From assembly GCA_020634395.1 (NCBI GenBank), contig JACKBU010000011.1, positions 67,415 to 131,414 on the forward strand: a stretch of 64,000 nucleotides of DNA, given 5' to 3'. Below are positions 51,503-58,989 of the stretch, piece after piece. The notes below the pieces were generated by a model. It had not been told where the DNA came from, searched no databases, and saw only the letters and a list, made by a program, of their open reading frames with translations. Numbering within the stretch: the first letter of the stretch is position 1; every line of letters begins with the position of its first letter. The position numbers were made by a program, and so were the translations under genes. This stretch comes from Ardenticatenaceae bacterium. Its GTDB lineage: Bacteria; Chloroflexota; Anaerolineae; Promineifilales; Promineifilaceae.

Positions 51503-52708
51503 ATGCCTGTACCCGTGATTATGCCTAAATTTAGCATGACCCAGGAAGAAGGCCGGGTGATGGCCTGGCTGGCTGCCGAAGGCGACGTCGTCGAAAAGGG
51601 CGATCCGATCATGGAAGTGGAGACCGACAAGGTGACGATGGAGGTCGAAGCGCCCGAGAGCGGTGTGCTGCGCGGCGTGGCGGTGCAAGAAGGGGACGTG
51701 GCGCCGGTAACGGCCGTGATCGCCCACATCGTCTTGCCCGGTGAAACATGGTCGCCAAAGTCTGTGAAAGCCACACCGGTTGCCCGGCGGGTGGCGGCTG
51801 TGGCCGGCATTGACGTCGGCGACGTGCCGGCGGCGGGCAAAGTGCGGCGGCAGGACGTGGAAGCGTATCTGGATAAGGTGCGGGCAACGCCGGCAGCGCG
51901 GCGGCTGGCGCGGGCGCAGGGGGTGGACCTGACGGCCGTTAACGGCAGCGGGCCGCGCGGTCGGGTGCAGGCAAAAGATGTCGTTAGTCCAGTGGTCGTC
52001 AGTCCGGTGGTCGAAGAGAAAGTGGCAAAGCCGGTAAGCACGATGCGGCGGACGATTGCCGAACGGCTGACGCAGAGCTATCAGACCATCCCGCACGTGA
52101 CGTTTACGGTGGCAGCCGACATGACGGCCGTCACGGAGTTACGCCAGCGCCTCAACGCGCGGGAAGATGCGGAGAAGGTGTCGGTAACGGCCGTTTTGGT
52201 CAAGGTGTGCGCCTGGGCATTGGGACGGCATCCGCTGGTGAATGCGTCCTGGCAAGAAGACGGCATTCACGAACACACGCAGGTCAACGTCGGTGTGGCC
52301 GTGGCCCTGGAAGAGGGGCTGATTGTGCCTGTTGTCCACAATGCCGCGCAGTTGGGGCTGGGAGCAATTGCCGCCCAGATGCAGGCTGTGACGGCACGGG
52401 CGCGCAACGGCCGTTTACAGCCGGCCGACGTGCAGGGCGGCACGTTTACCATCAGCAATTTGGGCATGTGGGGCGTGGAGCAGTTTACGGCCGTCATCAA
52501 CCCGCCGCAGAGCGCCATTCTGGCCGTGGGCCGCACAAGCAAGCAGCCGGTGGTGGTGGAAACGGCCGTGGGCGATGAACTGGTCATAAGGCCAATGATG
52601 AAGATGACGTTGTCGGTAGACCATCGTATCATTGATGGTGCGGTGGCCGCCCGCTTTTTGCAGGACGTGGTTACGGCATTAGAGCAGCCCGATACGCTGT
52701 TATGGTAG
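51503..52708 (+). CDS. Dihydrolipoyl acyltransferase (E2) with two peripheral-subunit-binding domains
   Basis: A 401-residue E2 component. It has one lipoyl domain (1-80, lipoylated Lys43 in VETDKVTMEVEA) and two consecutive E3/E1-binding domains (about 90-123, TPVARRVAAVAGIDVGDV; about 128-160, TPAARRLARAQGVDLTAV). A catalytic domain of the CAT fold ends in SVDHRIIDGAVAARFL with the active-site His. The duplicated binding domain is unusual. No dihydrolipoamide dehydrogenase (E3) gene occurs in the window, so that subunit must be borrowed from elsewhere. Acyl specificity is unknown. Confidence 0.9.
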   Translation: MPVPVIMPKFSMTQEEGRVMAWLAAEGDVVEKGDPIMEVETDKVTMEVEAPESGVLRGVAVQEGDVAPVTAVIAHIVLPGETWSPKSVKATPVARRVAAVAGIDVGDVPAAGKVRRQDVEAYLDKVRATPAARRLARAQGVDLTAVNGSGPRGRVQAKDVVSPVVVSPVVEEKVAKPVSTMRRTIAERLTQSYQTIPHVTFTVAADMTAVTELRQRLNAREDAEKVSVTAVLVKVCAWALGRHPLVNASWQEDGIHEHTQVNVGVAVALEEGLIVPVVHNAAQLGLGAIAAQMQAVTARARNGRLQPADVQGGTFTISNLGMWGVEQFTAVINPPQSAILAVGRTSKQPVVVETAVGDELVIRPMMKMTLSVDHRIIDGAVAARFLQDVVTALEQPDTLLW

Positions 52709-52713
52709 AAGAA

Positions 52714-52834
52714 AGTTGGTGAGATTGTTGGTTGGCTAGTTGGCTGGATGGCGTCTGTTCTCAATCAACAACTCAACAAACTAACCAACAAACCAACAAA
52801 CCAACAAACTAACAAACGAACAGACCAACAAACC
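52714..52834. repeat. TTGGTT-type intergenic inverted repeat, copy 3
   Basis: GTTGGT/GGCTAGTTGG units (52714-52748) face a longer array of CAACAAA/CCAACAAACTAAC units (52764-52834). A short unique segment separates the arms. It fills the gap between the E2 gene and the next isomerase gene, ending just before that gene's ribosome site. Confidence 0.85.
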
Positions 52835-52857
52835 CATTATCTCAAGGAGGATTTCCC

Positions 52858-53820
52858 ATGCGGATTGGCGTATTTACAGCCCTGTTTCAGAATTTGCCCT
52901 TTGAAGAGGCGCTGGATAAGGCGGTGGCAGCGGGGGTAACGGCCGTGGAAATTGGCGCAGGCGGTTATCCCGGCAGCCAGCACTGCCCGGTGGACGAGCT
53001 GCTGGCCAGCCAGGCCAAGCGTGACGACTATTTAGAAGCGATTCACGCGCGCGGCCTCATCCTCAGCGCCCTGAGTGTGCACAACAACCCCATTCATCCA
53101 GACGAAGAAACGGCCGTAGAAGCCGACACCGTCATTCGCAAAGCAGTGCGGCTGGCCGGGCTGCTGGGCGTGCCCGTGGTAAATGGCTTCTCCGGTCTGC
53201 CCGCCGGCGCGCCGGGCGACAAAATGCCCAACTGGGTGACGTGCCCCTGGCCGCCCCACTTTTTGGAGATTCTCGACTATCAATGGAACGAAAAAGCCAT
53301 TCCGTATTGGCGCGAGGCGGGCAAGTACATCGAGGATCAGGGCGTGAAGTTCGCCTTTGAGATGCACCCCGGCATGCTGGTCTACAACGTGGAGACCATG
53401 CTGAAACTGCGCGACGCCGTCGGGCCGGTGCTGGGCTGCAATTTCGATCCGAGCCATCTCTTTTGGAATGGGGTGGACGCCGTGGCCGCCATTCGCAAGC
53501 TGGCGGGGGCGATTTATCACGTGCACGGCAAGGATTGTTACGTCGACAACCTGAACATTGCCGTCAACGGCTGCAACGACAACAAGCCCTACGACCAGAT
53601 TCTCAATCGCGCCTGGACGTTCCGCAGCATTGGCTACGGGCACGGGGCACAGGTGTGGAAAGACATCATCAGCGCTCTACGGCTGGTGGGCTACGATTAC
53701 GTCGTCTCCATTGAGCACGAGGACGCGCTGATGTCGACCGACGAAGGGCTGGCCAAGGGTGTGGCTATGTTGAAGCAGGCCAATATCTTTGAGCAGCCGG
53801 GCGAGATGTTCTGGGCGTAG
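52858..53820 (+). CDS. Sugar isomerase/epimerase, TIM barrel
   Basis: A 320-residue xylose-isomerase-like barrel: RIGVFTALFQNLPFEEALD, VEIGAGGYPG, LSALSVHNNPIHPD, the metal Glu in FAFEMHPGML, Asp in GCNFDPSHLFWNG, His in IYHVHGKDC and Glu in VSIEHEDALM. This subgroup, marked by MHPGM and DPSHLFWNG, is common in inositol and rare-sugar clusters. AAGGAGGA lies upstream. The stop codon TAG forms the first bases of the next intergenic repeat. Confidence 0.88.
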   Translation: MRIGVFTALFQNLPFEEALDKAVAAGVTAVEIGAGGYPGSQHCPVDELLASQAKRDDYLEAIHARGLILSALSVHNNPIHPDEETAVEADTVIRKAVRLAGLLGVPVVNGFSGLPAGAPGDKMPNWVTCPWPPHFLEILDYQWNEKAIPYWREAGKYIEDQGVKFAFEMHPGMLVYNVETMLKLRDAVGPVLGCNFDPSHLFWNGVDAVAAIRKLAGAIYHVHGKDCYVDNLNIAVNGCNDNKPYDQILNRAWTFRSIGYGHGAQVWKDIISALRLVGYDYVVSIEHEDALMSTDEGLAKGVAMLKQANIFEQPGEMFWA

Positions 53821-53927
53821 TTGGTTAGTTTGTTTGTAGGTTGGTTAGTTTGTTGGTTGGTTAGTTGGTTCGTTGCCAGCAAACCATCAAACCATCAAAC
53901 CAACCAACTAACCAACTGACCAACCAT
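53819..53927. repeat. TTGGTT-type intergenic inverted repeat, copy 4
   Basis: TTGGTTAGTTTG-type units (53819-53873) are mirrored after a short loop by AAACCATCAAACC and CCAACTAACC units (53880-53927). The repeat begins at the TAG stop of the isomerase gene and ends 9 bp before the cupin ATG, leaving no normal ribosome site for it. Confidence 0.88.
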
Positions 53928-53936
53928 CTCTTTTTC

Positions 53937-54350
53937 ATGGCACGTAAGCTCGAACTAGACGAGGCGGGCTGGGTGAACGGCCGTGGCTATCGCAAGCAGG
54001 TGGTGGCAGATACGGCCGTTCTCGCTGCGCCCGGCGTCTTCGTCCAGGTGGTGGAGATGGCTCCCGGCGAGAGTATCCCCAATCACAGCCACCAGACTTC
54101 GCGCGAATTTTACGCGGTGCAGGGCGGGCGCTGCCGCCTCGTCGTCAATGGAGAGAGCCGCCGCCTGGAGCCGGGCGATATGCTGCTGATGGAACCGGGA
54201 GACGTCCACAGCCTGCACAACGACGGCGACGAGCTTTTCCGGCTGCTGGTCTTCAAGACCAACGCCGCCACCGAGGACACCTTCTGGACGCAGTCTAGTC
54301 CGAAATCCGAAATCCACAATCCGCAAGCACAAGGGGGCAGTGAAAGATGA
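53937..54350 (+). CDS. Single-domain cupin protein
   Basis: A 137-residue cupin. The fold is shown by GESIPNHSHQTSREFYAVQG (cupin motif 1: His, His, Glu) and PGDMLLMEPGDVHSLHND (motif 2 with His). It binds a metal and may isomerise or sense a sugar derivative. The final 15 or so residues (SPKSEIHNPQAQGG) come from an AATCCACAATCCGC repeat that has invaded the gene end. No clear ribosome site precedes the ATG because the TTGGTT hairpin occupies the gap. The next gene overlaps by ATGA. Confidence 0.8.
   Translation: MARKLELDEAGWVNGRGYRKQVVADTAVLAAPGVFVQVVEMAPGESIPNHSHQTSREFYAVQGGRCRLVVNGESRRLEPGDMLLMEPGDVHSLHNDGDELFRLLVFKTNAATEDTFWTQSSPKSEIHNPQAQGGSER
54299..54327. repeat. AATCCGCAATCC-type repeat at the cupin gene end
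   Basis: Units TCCGAAATCCGAAATCC and ACAATCCGCAAG form the 3' coding end of the cupin gene. The exact 16-mer AATCCACAATCCGCAA (54311-54326) is shared with 46265-46280. Confidence 0.75.
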
Positions 54351-55498
54351 ACAGCGAAATTCCCGAAATTGGCGTAGGCATGTTGGGTTATGCCTTTATG
54401 GGGCGGGCGCACAGCAATGCCCTGCGCAGCATCCCGTTTGCCATCGATCCGCCGCCGGCCATTCCCCGGCTGGTGGCCGTGTGCGGCCGCGATGAGGCGG
54501 CGCTGAAGGCGATGGCCGCCCGCTACGGCTACGCCGCGACCTACACCGACTGGCGCGACATGCTGGCCGACGAGCGCATCCAGTTATTTGACAACGGTGG
54601 GCCTAATGACACCCACGCCGAGCCGTGCATTGCCGCGGCGGAGGCGGGCAAACACGTCTTTTGCGAGAAGCCACTGGCCAGAACGGCCGTAGAAGCCAAA
54701 GCCATGCTCGACGCGGTGAACAAGGCTGGTGTAAAGCACGGCGTGGCCTTCAACTACCGCTTTGTGCCGGCCATCCGCCAGGCCAAGCTGCTGATCGACA
54801 GCGGCGCGCTGGGCCGCATCTACCACTTCCGGGCGATGTATTTGCAGGAGTGGATTTTGCCCCATTACCACACGCCGCGTTTGTGGCGCATGGACAAGAG
54901 CCGCGCCGGGACTGGGGCGATTGGCGACCTGGCGGCCCACATTGTGGACTTGGGACGCTATCTGGTGGGCGAAGTCAAGAGCGTGAGCGGACTGACGCGC
55001 ACGTTTATTGAGGAACGGCCGTTGCCCGACGGCCGCGGCATGGGCAAAGTGGACGTCGACGACGCCTTCGTGGCCACCGTCGAATTTGCCAACGGGGCCA
55101 TTGGCTCCCTGGAGGGCACACGCCTGGCCGCCGGACGCAAGAATTATGAGGTGCTGGAAGTCAACGGCGAAAAAGGCAGCCTGCGCTTTAATCTGGAGCG
55201 TCTCAACGAGCTGGAAGTCTACTGGGTAGACGATGAACCAGACACCACACAGGGCTTCCACAAAGTTATGGTGACGGAGAGCGTCCATCCCTGGCTGCAG
55301 CATTGGTGGCCGCCCGGCCACATCATCGGCTGGGAACACACCTTTATTCACGAACTGACCCACTTCCTGGACAGCATCGTCAATGACAAGCCGGTAGCTC
55401 CGGTGGGAGCGACGTTTGAGGATGGCTACCGGGCCGCGTTGGTGTGCGACGCCATCGTGGAGTCGGCGCTGCGCAGGCGGCAAATCGATATAGCCTGA
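54347..55498 (+). CDS. Gfo/Idh/MocA-family oxidoreductase
   Basis: A 383-residue dehydrogenase: VGMLGYAFMGRAHSNALR (Rossmann loop), GKHVFCEKPLARTAVEAK (catalytic-type Lys), HGVAFNYRFVPAIRQAKLLI, GAIGDLAAHIVDLGRYLVG and the late HWWPPGHIIGWEHTFIHEL. The paralogue at 41412-42578 shares the same landmarks (WWPPGHIIG among them). It is the last gene of the rightward arm and overlaps the cupin gene by four bases. It probably acts on the same sugar family. Confidence 0.88.
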   Translation: MNSEIPEIGVGMLGYAFMGRAHSNALRSIPFAIDPPPAIPRLVAVCGRDEAALKAMAARYGYAATYTDWRDMLADERIQLFDNGGPNDTHAEPCIAAAEAGKHVFCEKPLARTAVEAKAMLDAVNKAGVKHGVAFNYRFVPAIRQAKLLIDSGALGRIYHFRAMYLQEWILPHYHTPRLWRMDKSRAGTGAIGDLAAHIVDLGRYLVGEVKSVSGLTRTFIEERPLPDGRGMGKVDVDDAFVATVEFANGAIGSLEGTRLAAGRKNYEVLEVNGEKGSLRFNLERLNELEVYWVDDEPDTTQGFHKVMVTESVHPWLQHWWPPGHIIGWEHTFIHELTHFLDSIVNDKPVAPVGATFEDGYRAALVCDAIVESALRRRQIDIA

Positions 55499-55646
55499 GC
55501 AACGTGAGGGGCAGGCGTGACCAACGCCGGAATACGTGCCACCGGACGAGGTGTATGTGGCGGCAAACGGCCCGGGTGAGTTTGGTGGTGAGGGGGAAGG
55601 CGGAAAGGAGAACGGCCGTAGACTAACGTTCCAACACCTCTCTCAC

Positions 55647-56843
55647 TTACCTTTCCGCCCAACGCACCACCATCAGGGATAGCCCCGACAAAACCGTCAG
55701 GCCGATGACCAGCGGCAAAATGGTGCCGTTGTAACTTTGCCCAATCGCCGTGCCCAGCAGCACTGAAATCAAAGTCGAAAGGGAGCCCACAATGGCCGCG
55801 CCAATGCCGGCCACCTGCCCGAGTGGTTCCATGGCCAGGGCGTTCATGTTGCCAAACAAAATGCCCACGCAAAAAAACGTCAGCATCAAATAGGTTATAA
55901 AAACCCACAGAGAAACCTGCCCGGCAAAAACCAGCCCTCCGAGAGCCACAGCCGACAGGCCAAAGATAAGGAGCAGCGAATTTCTCACCAAAAAACGCAT
56001 CCCCAGGCGCATCACCAACTGCGAGTTTAGTAAGGATGCCAACCAGATCGAGGAGGCAATGACGCCAAAATAGATGGGAAAAAGCGTTCCCAGCGCATAC
56101 TGCTCCTGAAAAATCTGCTGCGCCGAATTCAGATACCCAATAAAAGCGCCGCTGACAAATCCGGCCGTCACGGTGTAGCCCAGGGCAAGCCGGTTTTTGA
56201 GGACTTCTTGCACGGCGTTGACAATTTGTCTGCCGGTAAATGGGGCGCGATTTTCGACAGCCAGGGTCTCTGGTTGGCGGAGCGCAAACCACAACAAAGC
56301 AACGAGAGCCAGCAGCACATAAATGCCAAAAATGGCGCGCCATCCTGCTGATTGGAGCACAGCCTGTCCCATAGACGGCGCGAGCATGGGGACCAGAATA
56401 AACACGGTCATCACGAACGACATGATGCGGGCCATTGCCCGGCCAGAAAACTGGTCGCGCACAATGGCCAACGTGACGACGCGCGGGGCGGAAGCCCCAA
56501 TTCCCTGCAACAAACGTCCCGCCAGCAACATCGGAAAGGTAACGGCAAACATACACAGCAGCGCGCCGCCTATAAAGAGCGCCAGGCCGATGTAGTTCGC
56601 CAGCTTGCGACCGGTGCTGTCTGATAAGGGTCCGAAAAACAGTTGACCCACGGCCAGTCCCAGAAAAATCATGGAGATGACCAGTTGGCGTTCATTGGCG
56701 TTTTGGATTTGCAAGTCGCTGCCCAGTTGCGATAAAGCGGGCAGCATGGCGTCGATGGATAATGCGACCAGCGCCATCAGCAAGGACATGAGGGCGACAA
56801 ATTCGGCAAATGATTGGCGTGTTTTTTGTTCTGAGATGATCAA
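55647..56843 (-). CDS. MFS multidrug efflux transporter (Bcr/CflA type)
   Basis: A 398-residue protein with twelve predicted helices. The DHA1 motif ALSIDAMLPALSQLG lies in helix 1, followed by FFGPLSDSTGRKLANYIG between helices 2 and 3 (motif A) and LLAGRLLQGIGASAPRVV (motif B/C region). It exports small amphiphilic compounds with proton antiport. TTG at 56843 preceded by AAGAGG is the likely start; an ATG at residue 18 would clip helix 1. It lies downstream of, and in line with, the GH3 gene. Confidence 0.88.
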   Translation of the reverse strand: MIISEQKTRQSFAEFVALMSLLMALVALSIDAMLPALSQLGSDLQIQNANERQLVISMIFLGLAVGQLFFGPLSDSTGRKLANYIGLALFIGGALLCMFAVTFPMLLAGRLLQGIGASAPRVVTLAIVRDQFSGRAMARIMSFVMTVFILVPMLAPSMGQAVLQSAGWRAIFGIYVLLALVALLWFALRQPETLAVENRAPFTGRQIVNAVQEVLKNRLALGYTVTAGFVSGAFIGYLNSAQQIFQEQYALGTLFPIYFGVIASSIWLASLLNSQLVMRLGMRFLVRNSLLLIFGLSAVALGGLVFAGQVSLWVFITYLMLTFFCVGILFGNMNALAMEPLGQVAGIGAAIVGSLSTLISVLLGTAIGQSYNGTILPLVIGLTVLSGLSLMVVRWAER

Positions 56844-56890
56844 GGCAATACCTCTTGCGTTCTGCGTCCCTTTACTGAAGATTTTTGGAA

Positions 56891-58768
56891 TTACTGAGGA
56901 TAGGTTAGCCCAAAACCAAAGGCGTACAGAGGATTCTGCGAATCATAAGGCACGTCTTCCTTCTGATTGCGCACAGCTTCCATGGAGGAGGGCAGCTCGA
57001 AAGGCAGTTTGCCTTCTGGTCTGGCCCGGCCGAAGATAACGTCGAGAACGGCCGTGTCACTCGCCCCAAAGTCTGCCAGCAAAGCATAAGCCGCCGCGCT
57101 GATCTCTGGAATCACCGCCGGACGGTCCAGATAGATAACCACAATCGTCGGGACTTGCTCAAGCAGGGCCAGAATTTCAGCTTTGGCTTCAGCCTTAAAG
57201 TCCAGGTCACCGTGATGGAAGCTGGCCGCAAACTGATTTTGGGTGTCAATCGGCACCCAGGGCGTATCCAGCCGCAAGATGGCAAAATCAGCATCTTCAG
57301 GAGAATCGACCACCTGACCATAACTGGCAGCCACGTCAGCAGCCACATTCCTGACAAAAATTTTCGGCTGGCCCTGCAGCGGCAGCACATCCTCACTGTT
57401 TTTGAGCAGCGTCATAGACCGGCTTTGCGAAGCCAATCCAGCGGCCATTGAACTGGGGTTACCAAAAATCTCTGGGACGCGGGTTTCATCCACAAACGGA
57501 TCATCAAACAAACCCAGTTCAAACTTCTGTCTTAGCAGCCGGCGCACGGACTGATCAATGCGTTCTTCTGTCAACCGCCCACTTTCCACCAGCTCCATTA
57601 CAAAATTCGGGCAGCTTTCTCCGCCAAATTGATCCACCCCGGCGTCCAGCACTTTTAGCACTCGTTCGGCCCCGCTGAGTTGTTCCACGCCCCAGGCACG
57701 GGCCGGCCAGGTAATGTCCCCCATGTGCAAATCGGTTATCAAGCCCCAATCGGTGCAAACCACGCCGTCAAAGCCATATCTTTCCCGCAGCAAGGTGGTG
57801 ATGATGGTTTTGTTGAAGGACATGGCCACGTCTTCATCGGTCTGTCCCACGGGTACGCCGTAATAGGGCATGATGGAGGCGGTCCCCGCTTCAATGGCGG
57901 CTGCAAAGGGAATCAGGTGGTAGGCAAAATTATCGCCGGGGTAGATTTGCCCCTGCTGGAATTCAAAATGGGGATCAAGCCCTTTGTTTTGCGGGCCGCC
58001 GCCGGGAAAATGTTTGGTCATGCAGGCCACACTGTGCGGACCAAGTTCCGACCCCTGAAAGCCGGCGATGTAGGCTTTTACCAGCCGGGCGCTGACTGCC
58101 GCATCTTCGCCGAAGGTGCCGCTGATGCGCGGCCAGCGCGGCTCCGTGGCCAGGTCTATTTGGGGATGCAGCGCCACGCGGATGCCCACTGCCAGATACT
58201 CTTCGCGGGCAATCTCGGCAAACAGGCGCACCAGATCGGGGTCGTCGAGCGCGCCAAAGCCCGTCGTTTCGCACCATTGGGAGAAGTCTTCGACGGCCAT
58301 CGAGACGACATTTTTGCCCAGATGGTGGCGTGGATCAGAGGCCAGGGTGACGGGAATGCCGAGGCGGCTCTGTTCTGCCAACTGCTGAACGTTGTTGTAC
58401 CAAATGGCGAGAGGTTGAGCGCCCGGAATTTGCCAGACGTTGAAATGGTTCATCTGCAAATCGGTGACTTTGCTTTTTACGGAGGCGCCAAAGCCGGTAA
58501 AGGCCTGTTCGCCCGTATTTTCCTCAATCGAGCCATCCGGGTTAACCCGGACGCCATCGATGAAAAGCATCCCGGCTTTTTCTGCCAGCGTCATCTGCGA
58601 GAGCAAATCTTCTACACGGGCAGCAACGGGCTGGCGGGGATCTTCATAGATGTCCAGACGGCCGTTTTTATTCAGATCGCGGTAGGCAAAACCATTTTCG
58701 GTTTGCATAAGTTTGGATTTTAGCCTGACGGTTTCCGTGAGTGAAAGGTCTGCTCTGTTTGTGTGCAT
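56891..58768 (-). CDS. Glycoside hydrolase family 3 (beta-glucosidase-like)
   Basis: A 625-residue glycosidase without signal peptide. The N-terminal barrel contains LSQMTLAEKAGML, VTLASDPRHHLG, EPRWPRISGTFGED, VACMTKHFPGGG (Lys-His pair) and the nucleophile Asp in GVVCTDWGLITDL. The C-terminal alpha/beta sandwich (from about 480) contains SMTLLKNSEDVLPL and VIYLDRPAVIPE. The ending LYAFGFGLTY is typical. Acting inside the cell, it would cleave beta-linked oligosaccharides or glycosides. GGAGG places the start at ATG 58768 rather than further upstream. Confidence 0.92.
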   Translation of the reverse strand: MHTNRADLSLTETVRLKSKLMQTENGFAYRDLNKNGRLDIYEDPRQPVAARVEDLLSQMTLAEKAGMLFIDGVRVNPDGSIEENTGEQAFTGFGASVKSKVTDLQMNHFNVWQIPGAQPLAIWYNNVQQLAEQSRLGIPVTLASDPRHHLGKNVVSMAVEDFSQWCETTGFGALDDPDLVRLFAEIAREEYLAVGIRVALHPQIDLATEPRWPRISGTFGEDAAVSARLVKAYIAGFQGSELGPHSVACMTKHFPGGGPQNKGLDPHFEFQQGQIYPGDNFAYHLIPFAAAIEAGTASIMPYYGVPVGQTDEDVAMSFNKTIITTLLRERYGFDGVVCTDWGLITDLHMGDITWPARAWGVEQLSGAERVLKVLDAGVDQFGGESCPNFVMELVESGRLTEERIDQSVRRLLRQKFELGLFDDPFVDETRVPEIFGNPSSMAAGLASQSRSMTLLKNSEDVLPLQGQPKIFVRNVAADVAASYGQVVDSPEDADFAILRLDTPWVPIDTQNQFAASFHHGDLDFKAEAKAEILALLEQVPTIVVIYLDRPAVIPEISAAAYALLADFGASDTAVLDVIFGRARPEGKLPFELPSSMEAVRNQKEDVPYDSQNPLYAFGFGLTYPQ

Positions 58769-58973
58769 TGGTAGCCTCCGCTTTTTTTCAGGAATATTTG
58801 TAGATAGAGCCAATATTACTTCTTCACTTTCCAGAAACCAAGGCGGTGCGCCCGGAACGGCCGTTCCCCGCTTCAAGCCCATATCGCTATCAATCACAAT
58901 CCTGCCCTTGCCGCTGTCCAACGAGGTGATGAGACTGCGCAAACGGCCGTTTCCCCTCTCCCTCTTTTTCCTC

Positions 58974-58989
58974 TATAATCTTCCTCGTG
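58974..58989 (+). promoter_or_regulatory. -10 element of a probable leaderless transcript
   Basis: A perfect TATAAT (58974-58979) lies 7 bases before the GTG start at 58987. The mRNA would begin at or next to the start codon. No ribosome site and no clear -35 are seen. The rest of the 58769-58973 gap carries two ACGGCCGT copies and no gene. Confidence 0.5.

Noticed and set aside
55599..55659. Terminator formed by GGCGGAAAGG and CCTTTCCGCC
   Set aside because: The arms are 41 bp apart, one arm is inside the MFS coding end, and there is no T tract.
57680..58723. A 347-codon plus-strand frame opposite the GH3 gene
   Set aside because: It is antisense to conserved GH3 motifs, and its composition is typical of a shadow frame.
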